Below are positions 16,034 to 24,440 of a stretch of 64,000 nt of DNA, one piece after another. The translations under genes and the position numbers were made by a program. The stretch lies in contig NZ_CP136419.1 of assembly GCF_039233145.1 (NCBI RefSeq), positions 2,020,001-2,084,000 of the forward strand, read 5' to 3'. Source of the stretch: Moorella humiferrea. GTDB lineage: Bacteria; Bacillota; DSM-521; Neomoorellales; Neomoorellaceae. Under the pieces are notes generated by a model. That model was given only the letters and a program-made list of their open reading frames with translations, ran no database searches and had not been told where the DNA came from. Positions within the stretch are counted from its first letter, which is position 1, and each line of letters opens with the position of its first letter.

Positions 16034-17863
16034 TTACTTAACTTCCTGCCATAGTTCAGCCAAACCGAGCTCGGCCAGCTTGGCCGCCGTAGGCCGGCCC
16101 TGGCGGTCCCAGCCCATGAGGTCGTAGTATTCGTCCAACATAGGATCTAACTCTACCAGGTGACCCTGACTGGGACCGGTGGGCATCTTTTCTTTGAGCA
16201 TCCGCGATGGTAGATAGTCGTCCTTGCGGTCGAAACCTTCCCGCAGATTAAATAGGCGCTCTAAATTTGTTATTTTTTCCCCTAGACTTAAAGCACCGGT
16301 CTCGTCCAAAGATAGTCCCGTAACAGCGCGATAGAGCTCAACCTGTTCCTTCAATCCCAGGGCGAAACGCATGGAGGAACACAGGGAAAGGGAGTCGACA
16401 ACCGCCATAAGAAACTGGGTTTCCCGCACCAGGGCGGCCTTGCCTTTGTATTCAAAGCGCTTACTACCGTCGCCGGCTGTCTCTGGCCCCATAGTGGGCG
16501 CGATCATATGGTGGGCTCCTTTAGGTGAAATGGCGTAACCCAAGCCCATGCCCTTGCAGCCCCGCGGTTCATAAGTGGCGAATTCCTGCCCCTTGACCTG
16601 CATGGCCAGTTCAGGTACGCCCAGCTTCTCCGCCGCCCGTTTCGCCCCTTCAGCAAAGAGGTCGCCGATACCCTCTCTGCGGGCGATCTTTTCCATTAAG
16701 GCTACCAAGGCTTCACCGTTGCCAAAATTAAGCTCCAGCCCGCCGGTGTCTTCTTTGGTAATTATTCCTTTTTCATAACACTCCATGGCTAAAGAGGCTA
16801 CCGCCCCGGCGGACATGGTATCCAGACCGTAGATATCACAGATCTCCACTACCTTCACCAGGGCCTCCAGGTCGGAGACGCCGCAGTTGGCTCCCAGAAG
16901 CCCAGTCGATTCAAACTCGGGCCCTTCAATCATGGTGCCGGCGTAGGGACCGCTTCTTATTAAACTTACTTTGCCGCAGGCGATGGGACAGGCATAACAG
17001 GACATACTGCCGACGAATATTTTTTCTTTCATATTTGCCGCATTTATATTATGTCCCTCTTCAAAATATCCGGTGCTGAAGTTGCGGGTGCCCCAGTAGC
17101 CCAGGCCGTTTGTCCCGTCTACCATCTCCGGTGTGCCGTAATAACGCCGAGCCCTGGCTTTAAGATTTGCGGCCAGGATGCCGTAGACCTTTTCCGTCAG
17201 GGCTTCCAGGGCTTCCGGGTCGGCTACCTCAACGCTTCCTGTGCCGCGTACGGCTATGGCCTTTAAGTTTTTGGCACCCATCACGGCCCCGGCGCCGCCG
17301 CGGCCGAATTCCCGGTGGTAATCGCTCTGTATACATGCAAAGCGGCTTAGTTTTTCCCCGGCAGGGCCGATGCAGGCTACGCGGATGGCGTCGTCCTTTA
17401 ATTCCGCCCGGATGGCGTCCTCGGTGGCATGGGTCAGTTTTCCCCACAGGTGGGAGGCATCCTTTAAAGACACCCTGTCGTCGTCAATCCACAGGTAAAC
17501 CGGGCGGTCGGCCCGACCTTCAATGATAATGCCGTCATAACCAGCAAACTTCACTTCCGGCGCCAGGTGACCGCCGCACAGGGAAAAGGAATAGGTCCCG
17601 GTCAGGGGCGAACGGAAAGTCACGGTAATCTTATTGGCCCCCGGCGCCAGGGTGCCTTCCACGGGTCCAGTGAGGAAAATCAGTTTGTTGTCGGGCCCCA
17701 AAGGGTCAGTATGGGCCTTGAGTTCTTTAAGTAACAGGTAAGCTCCTACGCCGCGGGCGCCGATATAACCGGCAAATACATCATCAGGCGTCGGCTCTTT
17801 GGTAATGCTGCCACTGGTCAAATTTACCCTTAAGATCTTTCCGGCCAGCCCTTTTAAGGCCAT
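16034..17863 (-). CDS. Tungsten-dependent aldehyde:ferredoxin oxidoreductase
   Basis: A 609-residue AOR-family enzyme, normal length. It oxidises aldehydes to carboxylates, or reduces acids, with ferredoxin. The N-terminal pterin-binding domain begins KILRVNLTSGSITKE; GRGGAGAVMGAKNLKAIAVRG follows near residue 200. The [4Fe-4S] ligands are visible as CYACPIACGK near residue 295 and a C-terminal Cys in SLSLCSSMRF. The ATG at 17863 shares one base with the stop of the upstream Fe-S gene (TAATG); an in-frame extension further upstream lies wholly within that gene and is not coding. In acetogens this enzyme links aldehyde and acid pools to ferredoxin. Confidence 0.93.
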   Translation of the reverse strand: MALKGLAGKILRVNLTSGSITKEPTPDDVFAGYIGARGVGAYLLLKELKAHTDPLGPDNKLIFLTGPVEGTLAPGANKITVTFRSPLTGTYSFSLCGGHLAPEVKFAGYDGIIIEGRADRPVYLWIDDDRVSLKDASHLWGKLTHATEDAIRAELKDDAIRVACIGPAGEKLSRFACIQSDYHREFGRGGAGAVMGAKNLKAIAVRGTGSVEVADPEALEALTEKVYGILAANLKARARRYYGTPEMVDGTNGLGYWGTRNFSTGYFEEGHNINAANMKEKIFVGSMSCYACPIACGKVSLIRSGPYAGTMIEGPEFESTGLLGANCGVSDLEALVKVVEICDIYGLDTMSAGAVASLAMECYEKGIITKEDTGGLELNFGNGEALVALMEKIARREGIGDLFAEGAKRAAEKLGVPELAMQVKGQEFATYEPRGCKGMGLGYAISPKGAHHMIAPTMGPETAGDGSKRFEYKGKAALVRETQFLMAVVDSLSLCSSMRFALGLKEQVELYRAVTGLSLDETGALSLGEKITNLERLFNLREGFDRKDDYLPSRMLKEKMPTGPSQGHLVELDPMLDEYYDLMGWDRQGRPTAAKLAELGLAELWQEVK

Positions 17864-18378
17864 TACTGGCAACCCCCTTCCCCTGTAGCTTTTATACCGT
17901 CCTTTGTTTCTGCCGCCATGGTGGCGACAACCGTTTCCACATAGGCGGCCCTGTGGCCCCGATCGGCTACGGCCAGGGACACGTATTCGATGGCTCCCTC
18001 GCGGCAATGGGCCACGCACTGCGGTTCACCGCCACAAAGATCGCATATGAGAACGATCCTTTTATCCTTATCGATGGCCACGGCGCCATAAGGGCAGGCG
18101 CGGACGCAGCGACGACAGCCGATGCATTTTTCTTCGTCCACTATAACGGCCCCTGTAGCAGAATCTTTTCTCAGGGCCCCCTCCCGGCAGGCGGCAATAC
18201 ACGGGCTTTTGGCGCACTGCATACAGGTAACCGGGATATTTAGATACTTGCTGTGCACCCTGTGGACCCGTATCCGGGATTTGGTGGGATTAACCTGTCC
18301 TTCATGCTTCCAGGAGCACCACTGCTCGCATATGCGGCATCCTACACAGCGTTCGGGATAAGTTACCAGGACGTTCAT
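17863..18378 (-). CDS. Four-cluster ferredoxin-like electron transfer subunit (AOR partner)
   Basis: A 171-residue polyferredoxin with four Cys groups: CVGCRICEQWC, CMQCAKSPCIAAC, CIGCRRCVRAC and CDLCGGEPQCVAHC, the pattern of DmsB/HycB-type subunits carrying four [4Fe-4S] clusters. No signal peptide or membrane segment, so it should be cytoplasmic. It directly overlaps the AOR gene (TAATG), so it almost certainly passes electrons between AOR and ferredoxin or another partner. Confidence 0.92.
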   Translation of the reverse strand: MNVLVTYPERCVGCRICEQWCSWKHEGQVNPTKSRIRVHRVHSKYLNIPVTCMQCAKSPCIAACREGALRKDSATGAVIVDEEKCIGCRRCVRACPYGAVAIDKDKRIVLICDLCGGEPQCVAHCREGAIEYVSLAVADRGHRAAYVETVVATMAAETKDGIKATGEGGCQ

Positions 18379-18477
18379 AAAACAACTCCCCTCAACTTAA
18401 TTATCCAGGGGTTAAATTATATAAATTTATATTTTTATTCATTATAATATTAAACCCCGCTAATCGCAAGTAGATAT

Positions 18478-18508
18478 TAAAATAAAAACCCGACTCTCTA
18501 GAGTCGGG
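18478..18508 (-). terminator. Rho-independent terminator after the 2-oxoacid oxidoreductase operon
   Basis: On the minus strand CCCGACTC (18508-18501), a four-base loop and GAGTCGGG (18496-18489) are followed by TTTTTATTTT. It lies 16 bases after the beta-subunit stop. Confidence 0.85.
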
Positions 18509-18524
18509 TAACGGATGTACGATA

Positions 18525-19337
18525 TTAAAGCATATGGGCAAAGCGCGCCTGGGGCGCCAGGTATTCGTTCAAGGGCCTGGGATTGCGAATCTCTTTTACC
18601 GTAAGCTCTCCATTTACGTATTCGGCCAGGGGCCACTGCCCCGTCTGGACGGCCAGGCGGGCGAGTTTTACCGTCAGGTCGCTGCGATAGCCCCAGCCCG
18701 GCGGGCAGGGGGATAATACCTGGATGTAGGCAGGTCCCTCCACTTCCATGGCCTTCTTTACCTTGGTCAGATAATCCTGGGGATAGCCGATGCTGGCCGT
18801 GGCCGCGTAGGGGATGTTATGGGCAGCGACGATGCGCAGCATATCCTTTTTGGGCCGCTCTTCGCCCCGGCCGACGCTGCCCACCGGCGTCGTCGAAGTC
18901 CTGGCTCCCAAAGGGGTTGCCCCGCTTCTCTGCACGCCGGTGTTCATATAAGCCTCATTGTCGTAGCAAATAAAGATAAAGTTGTCGCCCCGCTCCAGGG
19001 CCCCGGATAAGGCTTGAAGGCCGATATCCACGGTGCCGCCGTCACCGGCCAGGCCCACGACTTTAACTCCCTTTTTCCCCCGGCGCCTTAATCCTGCCGC
19101 CACCCCGGAAACCGCGGCCGCCGTGCTGGGAAAGGTGACGTTGACACAGGGGACTTTGAAGGCCAATTGGGGATAGAAGGTGGTCACCCCCAGCAGGCAG
19201 CTCGGCGTGGTGACGATGACCGTTTCCGGCCCCAGGACTTTTAAAGCCAGGCGGACGGCCAGAATCCCGCCGCAGCCGGCGCAGGCGTAGGAACCCTGTA
19301 CCAATTCTTCTTCCGGTAATTCTCTTATTTTAATCAA
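18525..19337 (-). CDS. porB: 2-oxoacid:ferredoxin oxidoreductase, beta (TPP-binding) subunit
   Basis: A 270-residue thiamine-diphosphate subunit. It has ACAGCGG near residue 18 and TPSCLLG near 45, plus a later SPCPPGW, giving the Cys ligands of the proximal [4Fe-4S] cluster. The TPP-magnesium motif is GDGGTVDIGLQAL, followed by CYDNEAYMNTGVQRSG, a block characteristic of pyruvate- and isovalerate-type PorB/VorB. It starts with TTG at 19337, GGAGG about nine bases upstream. It is the last gene of a gamma-delta-alpha-beta operon. The por symbol marks the family; pyruvate as the substrate is likely but not proven, since acetogens often have several such enzymes. Confidence 0.88.
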   Translation of the reverse strand: MIKIRELPEEELVQGSYACAGCGGILAVRLALKVLGPETVIVTTPSCLLGVTTFYPQLAFKVPCVNVTFPSTAAAVSGVAAGLRRRGKKGVKVVGLAGDGGTVDIGLQALSGALERGDNFIFICYDNEAYMNTGVQRSGATPLGARTSTTPVGSVGRGEERPKKDMLRIVAAHNIPYAATASIGYPQDYLTKVKKAMEVEGPAYIQVLSPCPPGWGYRSDLTVKLARLAVQTGQWPLAEYVNGELTVKEIRNPRPLNEYLAPQARFAHML

Positions 19338-19355
19338 TATTACCTACCTCCACCT

Positions 19356-20531
19356 CTACTTCTGCCAGCCGCCGCCTATAATAATCGCCTCACCCTTATC
19401 CAGGCGGCGTACACCTGCCAAACATTGGCGAAAAATGCCGGCCAGGTCCTCCGGGGTGAGGTCGCGGCCACCCAGGCCGCCGATGAAGCCGGCAACCTGC
19501 GGCCTTGCCGGAAGTTCCGCCAGGGCCGCCTTTACTTCCGTGGCCAGCACCCCTTCATAACCAAAGGAACAATCCCGGTCCAGGACGGCCACCGCCTTTG
19601 CCCCCCTTAAAAGTTCTTTCAGGTCTTCGACGGGAAAAGGCCGGAAGCTCCGCAGGCGCAGGAGCCCCACCCTTTCGCCCTGCCGGCGCATAAAATCCAC
19701 CACTTCCCGGGCCGTTCCCGCGGTGGCGCCCATGACCACCAGGATTACCTCGGCGTCGCTGCAGCAATAAGGATCCACCAGACCGCCGTAACTGCGCCGG
19801 AAAAGGTTGGCAAACTCCCGGTCGATTTCTTTGATAACTTCTTTAGCCTTCATCATGGACTGCTGCTGATAAAATTTAAAGGCGGGATAGACGTCGGGCC
19901 CGGCGCCGACGCCAAAGACATAGGGTCGCCCGGTATCCACCTTATATTCCGGCCGGTAGGGGGGCAGGAAGCGGTCCACGGCCTCCTGGTCCGGTACGTC
20001 CACAATTTCTTCCGTGTGGGACAGGACATAGCCGTCCAGGCAGACCATGATCGGCGTTAGCACTTCCGGATGGGCCGCGATTTTATAGGCCTGCAGGCAG
20101 GTGTCCAGGGCTTCCTGGGCCGTCTCCACATAAAGCTGGATCCAGCCCGTATCGCGGCAGGCAACGGCGTCCTGGTGATCGGCCCAGATAGTCCAGGGAG
20201 CCGCCAGGCCGCGATTGGCCACGGCCATAACCATGGGGATGCGGCATCCGCTTACATAGTGGAGCATTTCAAACATGTAGGCCAACCCCTGGGAAGAGGT
20301 GGCCGTAAAAACCCGCGTCCCCGTTACCGCCGCCCCGTAACAGGCCGCCAGGGCGGCATGTTCGGATTCCACCCTTATGTAGTCCGCCGCCATAGAACCC
20401 TCGGCTATGTATTCCGCTATTTTTTCGACAATGGTCGATTGGGGGGTGATAGGGTAGGCGGCCACCACCTCGGCGCGGGCGAGCTTCACGGCCGCCGCCA
20501 CCGCCTCGTTACCGTTCAGATAGGCGCGCAT
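19356..20531 (-). CDS. porA: 2-oxoacid:ferredoxin oxidoreductase, alpha subunit
   Basis: A 391-residue catalytic subunit. The start ATG at 20531 is chosen because the protein begins MRAYLNGNEAVAAAVKLA, the usual PorA N-terminus; the longer frame runs into the ferredoxin subunit gene. YPITPQSTIVEKI near residue 25, ESEHAALAACYGAAVTG near 58 and TSSQGLAYM near 80 are conserved contacts to the TPP and beta subunit. The start overlaps the delta gene by 23 bases. It decarboxylates a 2-oxoacid to an acyl-CoA together with the beta subunit. Confidence 0.9.
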   Translation of the reverse strand: MRAYLNGNEAVAAAVKLARAEVVAAYPITPQSTIVEKIAEYIAEGSMAADYIRVESEHAALAACYGAAVTGTRVFTATSSQGLAYMFEMLHYVSGCRIPMVMAVANRGLAAPWTIWADHQDAVACRDTGWIQLYVETAQEALDTCLQAYKIAAHPEVLTPIMVCLDGYVLSHTEEIVDVPDQEAVDRFLPPYRPEYKVDTGRPYVFGVGAGPDVYPAFKFYQQQSMMKAKEVIKEIDREFANLFRRSYGGLVDPYCCSDAEVILVVMGATAGTAREVVDFMRRQGERVGLLRLRSFRPFPVEDLKELLRGAKAVAVLDRDCSFGYEGVLATEVKAALAELPARPQVAGFIGGLGGRDLTPEDLAGIFRQCLAGVRRLDKGEAIIIGGGWQK

Positions 20532-20799
20532 CGCCGCTCCCCTCTTCCACCAGGGCCAGGGCCCCCCGCGGGCACTCCGCCACACAGATGCCGCAGCCCT
20601 TGCAAAAATCGAGATGCAGCTCCACCGTCCCTGTGCCCCTTTCAAAGCAGCCTTCCGGACAAAAGAGCCAGCAGACCAGGCAATTATTGCAGCGTTCGGG
20701 ATGTAAAACCGGCCGCATCAGCCGCCAGGAAGCGGTAGTCGTGGTAAGTAAAGGTGTTGCCAGGTTGGGGCCTCTCTTTAAATCCCTTTCCTCCAGCAT
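20509..20799 (-). CDS. porD: 2-oxoacid:ferredoxin oxidoreductase, delta (ferredoxin) subunit
   Basis: A 96-residue protein with two [4Fe-4S] motifs, CNNCLVCWLFCPEGC and CKGCGICVAEC, preceded by about 35 residues as in PorD. It carries electrons from the TPP centre to soluble ferredoxin. The second Cys motif is followed by a short tail that overlaps the start of the alpha-subunit gene. The gamma gene ends up 19 bases before its start. Confidence 0.9.
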   Translation of the reverse strand: MLEERDLKRGPNLATPLLTTTTASWRLMRPVLHPERCNNCLVCWLFCPEGCFERGTGTVELHLDFCKGCGICVAECPRGALALVEEGSGDARLSER

Positions 20800-20817
20800 A
20801 AAACAAAGCCTCCCTTT

Positions 20818-21411
20818 TTACCCCTCGGGAAAGTCGTCCTTCCCCGAGGAGGCCGTCGCCTCCTTACCTTTGCCTTCCTTTGCCAAATCATAGGCCCGCC
20901 GGGCCAGAGCGATATTTTTGGCCGCCAGTTCCCGGGGTAGGACGTCGGCAATGGCTTTCTCCACTGCCTCCAGGGAAAGGAGGTCCGTGGCCCCAGCCAG
21001 AGCCGCCACCATGGCCGTATTTACCAGGGGAACCCCCAGCACCTCACGGGCCAGGCGGGTGGCGTCCAGGAAAAAGACCCGGGCTCCCGGCGGCAGGCTG
21101 AGTTCCAACTCCCGGCCGCTGTTGATGAGAACCGCGCCTGCAGACGTCAGCCCGGCGAAAATATCTACGCTGTCCAGCAGGGTGGCGTCCAATACCACCA
21201 CGTAATCAGGGTTGTAAATCTGGCTGCGGCCGCGGATGGGTCGATCATCCAGGCGGGTAAATGCCGTTACCGGGGCGCCCCGCCTTTCCGTGCCGAAGGA
21301 TGGGAAAGACTGGGCGTACCACTTGCCGTAAACGGCCGCCGCCAGGCCGAAGATACGCGCCGCGGTGACGGCGCCCTGGCCGCCGCGGCCATGCCAGCGA
21401 ACCTGCAACAT
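20818..21411 (-). CDS. porG: 2-oxoacid:ferredoxin oxidoreductase, gamma subunit
   Basis: A 197-residue subunit with the family signature HGRGGQGAVTAARI at the N-terminus and SFPSFGTERRGAPVTAFTR near residue 40. The start is ATG 21411, since GGAGG lies eight bases upstream; the frame extends ten codons further but without a site. The last 20 residues (EGKGKEATASSGKDD) are a charged tail beyond the usual fold. It is the first gene of the operon. Confidence 0.9.
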   Translation of the reverse strand: MLQVRWHGRGGQGAVTAARIFGLAAAVYGKWYAQSFPSFGTERRGAPVTAFTRLDDRPIRGRSQIYNPDYVVVLDATLLDSVDIFAGLTSAGAVLINSGRELELSLPPGARVFFLDATRLAREVLGVPLVNTAMVAALAGATDLLSLEAVEKAIADVLPRELAAKNIALARRAYDLAKEGKGKEATASSGKDDFPEG

Positions 21412-21473
21412 TTTATTACCTCCCACTTCATATTTTACCACCAGGTAATATCAGTAGCAAGTAATATTTGTCA

Positions 21474-21500
21474 ATAAAAAAGGCCACTGCTCCAGTGGCC
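21474..21500 (-). terminator. Rho-independent terminator of the nucleotidyltransferase gene
   Basis: On the minus strand GGCCACTG (21500-21493) pairs with CAGTGGCC (21489-21482) and is followed by TTTTTTATTG. It sits eight bases after the stop of the gene at 21508. Confidence 0.85.
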
Positions 21501-21507
21501 CTCGATT

Positions 21508-23964
21508 CTATTCCTTCTCCCGACCGATTAATTCCTTGAGACGCTGCTCATAAAAGGCAGCCAGTTCTTCGGCCGTTTCCTGGGAAAAGGCCTCGCTGTA
21601 TATCCGGTAGCGGGGCTCCTCCCCGTCGGGGAATACCAAAGACCAACCGTCTTTATGGTAGATCTGGACGCCGTCCAGGAGTTGCACCTTTTCGGCCGGT
21701 ATTTCGCCGATCAAGGTACGCATCACCCGGCCCTTGGCCTCCCAGGGGCAGGGCACACTGCGGCTCACGGTGTGCACAACCGGCAGGGCCGCGACTGCTT
21801 CTGCCAGGCTTTCATCCCGCCGGGCCAGCCAGTCCAGCGTATAGAGGAGGGCCGCCAGGGCGTCCAGTTGCAGGTGCTCCTGGGTCGGGTATCCGTCGCC
21901 GTCCACCCGGGCCATGGCTTCGTGGTGGATACCGGGGTGGCTTTTCACCCGCTCGACCTTACCCCCAAAGCGTTCGGCCACCAGTTCCACCGCATGGGAA
22001 GCCGTCACCGGCAGGACCAGCCGTGCCTCCCGGTTGGCTTCTAAATAAATCCGAGCCAGGAGGGCCTGCTGCTGGGAAGTTGTCAAGGGACGTCCTTCAC
22101 CGGTAAAAAGGATTAAGACTTCGCCGTTTTGATCCAGGGCCGCCCCCATTTCCGCGCCATAGCGCCCCATTTCGGCGGCAAAAAAGGGCAGGTCATCCTG
22201 AATGGCCCTCCAGTCCTTGGCCGGATCGAAATCCAACCGGATCACTTCGGCCCCGGCCCGCTGTAAAACCGTGGCGGCCAGGGCGGCTATATCTCCCTGG
22301 CATCCCAAGGCCAGCCGCAGCGGCCTTTTTTTGATACCGTCTTCTCCCAGGGTGGTCAGCAGCCATTCACAGTAACTCTCCTGGAGGGCGGGGAAATAAG
22401 TGCTGGCCTGAATGTCTTTCACCTGGCGGCCATCTTCCCGCCAGTAGAGGTTTTCGATTTTACGTACCGCTCCCGGCGCCAAATCATGGCCGCGCTCATT
22501 GACGAGGTGCAACCAGATTTTATCCCTGGCGGCGGCGTCTTGTTTAATGTGACAGCCGCCGGCCAGCCTCAAACTGCGCACGGCATAGCGATGGATCGGT
22601 GTCGGTAACCGACCCAGATCGGCAACCCTGACCCCGGCCGCCATCAAGCCGGCGGCCATGGCTTTAAAGAGCATCTCCCCAACCCCGCCGGCAAAGGTGC
22701 TCAAGCCTACCATGGCCCCCGGTTTAAAGGTAGCCCCGTAGGCCAACCCCATGCGGGTGACCTGAAAGGGTGTTAACCCCCCCTGCAGGTAGCCGGGAGA
22801 CCGGCTGCCGACAAAGAGGGGCCGTCCGGTCCCCTGCCCCCAGATCAAGCTTTCATGCACCACCGTGTCCCGGCTTAAAACTTTTTCCGGCCAGATCTTT
22901 ACCTCCGGCCGTACCTCGACGCCGGTGTCCAGCCGGCTGCCGTCGCCGATTACCGCGCCTTCATAAATCCGTACCTGCCGCTGCAGACTAGTTCGACTGC
23001 AGACAACCGCTCCCCGCAGATTGGCCTCTTTCCCGATATAGACACTATCCCAAATGATGGAGCGTTTGATACTGGCTCCGGCTTCCACCCGAGTATATGG
23101 CCCCAGTACGGTATAGGGGCCGACCGCGGCCCCGGGCCCGATACGGCAATAGCTGCCCAGGAGAACCGGGCCTTCGATCCTGGCTCTGGGATCGATCTCC
23201 ACCCCTTCGCCGGTTACCACGCCCCCGCCCCGGTCTTCCCCGACGACCCTAACTTTAACTTTACCCCTCAAGATATCCTCCTGGGCCTGCCGGTACTGGA
23301 TCAGGTTACCGATATCGCACCAGTAGCCAGCCAGGGTTACGCTAAAGAGGGGCTTTCTATCTTTTAACAAGCGTGGGAAAAGGTCTTTACTGAAATCAAA
23401 GGGTTCCCCTTCCGGCACCAGTTCCAGGACTTCCGGCTCTAGGATATAGATGCCGGTGTTGACCTGGTCGCTGAAAACCTCGCCCCAGCTCGGTTTTTCC
23501 AGGAAGGAACGAATGCTGCCGTCGGGGTTGGTAATCACCACCCCGTACTCCAGGGGGTTGTCGACGGTCGTCAGCACAAGGGTAGCCAGGGCTCCGCTTT
23601 CCTTGTGCCGGGCGATGGCCGGCCTGAGATCAAAATCCGTAAGGGCATCGCCGCTTACCACCACGAAGGTTTCATCTAAAAAGGAAGCCGCGTTCTTGAC
23701 GCTGCCGGCGGTACCCAGGGGCTTATCTTCTATAAAATAATGGAGGTTCAGGCCGAAATCGCTGCCGTCACCGAAATATTCCTGAATCAATTCCGGCAGG
23801 TACTGCAGGGTAACCCCTACTTCCTTGATGCCCAGACCGTGTAACAGGTCGACGCAGTACTCCATTATAGGACGGTTAGCCACCGGCACCAGGGGTTTGG
23901 GCCGCTTACAGGTCAGGGGCCTGAGCCGCGACCCTTCCCCACCGGCCATGATAATTGCTTTCAT
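21508..23964 (-). CDS. Sugar-phosphate nucleotidyltransferase / phosphomannomutase-like fusion
   Basis: An 818-residue three-part protein. Residues 1-235 are a Rossmann nucleotidyltransferase (AIIMAGGEGSRLRPLT, KPLVPVANRPI, DKPLGTAGSV, VVSGDAL). Residues 250-370 form a left-handed beta-helix of hexapeptide repeats. Residues 380-818 have the order of a phosphohexomutase. The mutase part looks inactive: the phosphoserine loop (TASHNP in active enzymes) is replaced by GGCHIKQDAAARDK, and the metal loop (DGDADR) by DQNGEV. The nucleotidyltransferase half looks intact, so it probably makes GDP-mannose or another NDP-sugar, with the mutase part structural or regulatory. This fusion architecture is known in cyanobacteria and Firmicutes. 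It is transcribed alone. Confidence 0.88.
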   Translation of the reverse strand: MKAIIMAGGEGSRLRPLTCKRPKPLVPVANRPIMEYCVDLLHGLGIKEVGVTLQYLPELIQEYFGDGSDFGLNLHYFIEDKPLGTAGSVKNAASFLDETFVVVSGDALTDFDLRPAIARHKESGALATLVLTTVDNPLEYGVVITNPDGSIRSFLEKPSWGEVFSDQVNTGIYILEPEVLELVPEGEPFDFSKDLFPRLLKDRKPLFSVTLAGYWCDIGNLIQYRQAQEDILRGKVKVRVVGEDRGGGVVTGEGVEIDPRARIEGPVLLGSYCRIGPGAAVGPYTVLGPYTRVEAGASIKRSIIWDSVYIGKEANLRGAVVCSRTSLQRQVRIYEGAVIGDGSRLDTGVEVRPEVKIWPEKVLSRDTVVHESLIWGQGTGRPLFVGSRSPGYLQGGLTPFQVTRMGLAYGATFKPGAMVGLSTFAGGVGEMLFKAMAAGLMAAGVRVADLGRLPTPIHRYAVRSLRLAGGCHIKQDAAARDKIWLHLVNERGHDLAPGAVRKIENLYWREDGRQVKDIQASTYFPALQESYCEWLLTTLGEDGIKKRPLRLALGCQGDIAALAATVLQRAGAEVIRLDFDPAKDWRAIQDDLPFFAAEMGRYGAEMGAALDQNGEVLILFTGEGRPLTTSQQQALLARIYLEANREARLVLPVTASHAVELVAERFGGKVERVKSHPGIHHEAMARVDGDGYPTQEHLQLDALAALLYTLDWLARRDESLAEAVAALPVVHTVSRSVPCPWEAKGRVMRTLIGEIPAEKVQLLDGVQIYHKDGWSLVFPDGEEPRYRIYSEAFSQETAEELAAFYEQRLKELIGREKE

Positions 23965-24026
23965 ATCTAACCTCCTGCAAGATCCAGATTAGCACTTTTT
24001 AGCATTTTGCCCTTTCTCCCCACAAA

Positions 24027-24070
24027 AAATTCCCGGCGGGCCTTTAATCCTGAAGACCCGCCGGGAATTT
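24027..24070 (-). terminator. Strong hairpin with leftward T run
   Basis: AAATTCCCGGCGGG (24027-24040) pairs over 14 bases with CCCGCCGGGAATTT (24057-24070). Read leftward, a T6 run follows. It lies upstream of the nucleotidyltransferase gene and about 370 bases after the deoC stop, so it stops read-through from the deoC operon. Confidence 0.75.
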
Positions 24071-24440
24071 CCATAATGCCACGTAAGTGTCAAATACAAC
24101 CCACCTTGGCACCATCCTTAAGTATAGGGGATAATCCTTCTCAGAATACGAACTGAGGTAGTTCTTGGGGGCTCTGCCCCCAAACCCCCGAGGTTTATCG
24201 CTTTAATTCTCCAAGGGATAATTAGTATGAATACCTGGGAATGGGGAGAGGAGGTGGAAGGTTACTACCCAACCCTCCCCATTCTCCGGCAGAATACCGG
24301 TAGGTGCTCGGGTTGCTCCTCAGCATTGCCCTATTCTCCTGCCGGCTAAGAGCCAGTTATAGTATCCCCATTTTTTATGAAGTGCTCTGCCATTTACACA
24401 AAATGATTTACACTCCCAATGCTTATCTTATTTTGCTTCC
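24071..24440. other. Gene-free, hairpin-rich stretch
   Basis: No convincing gene. It holds several inverted repeats: TTGGGGGC/GCCCCCAA at 24165-24183; GAATGGGGAG (24239-24248) with CTCCCCATTC (24275-24284); and CCGGCAG near 24287 with CTGCCGG near 24345. A short leftward frame without a start lies around 24100. It marks the left edge of the AT-rich polyol block and may be decayed mobile DNA or a structured transcript end. Confidence 0.4.

Noticed and set aside
17863-18019. N-terminal extension of the AOR frame
   Set aside because: Arg/Gly-rich translation lying within the Fe-S subunit gene; the TAATG junction gives a normal start.
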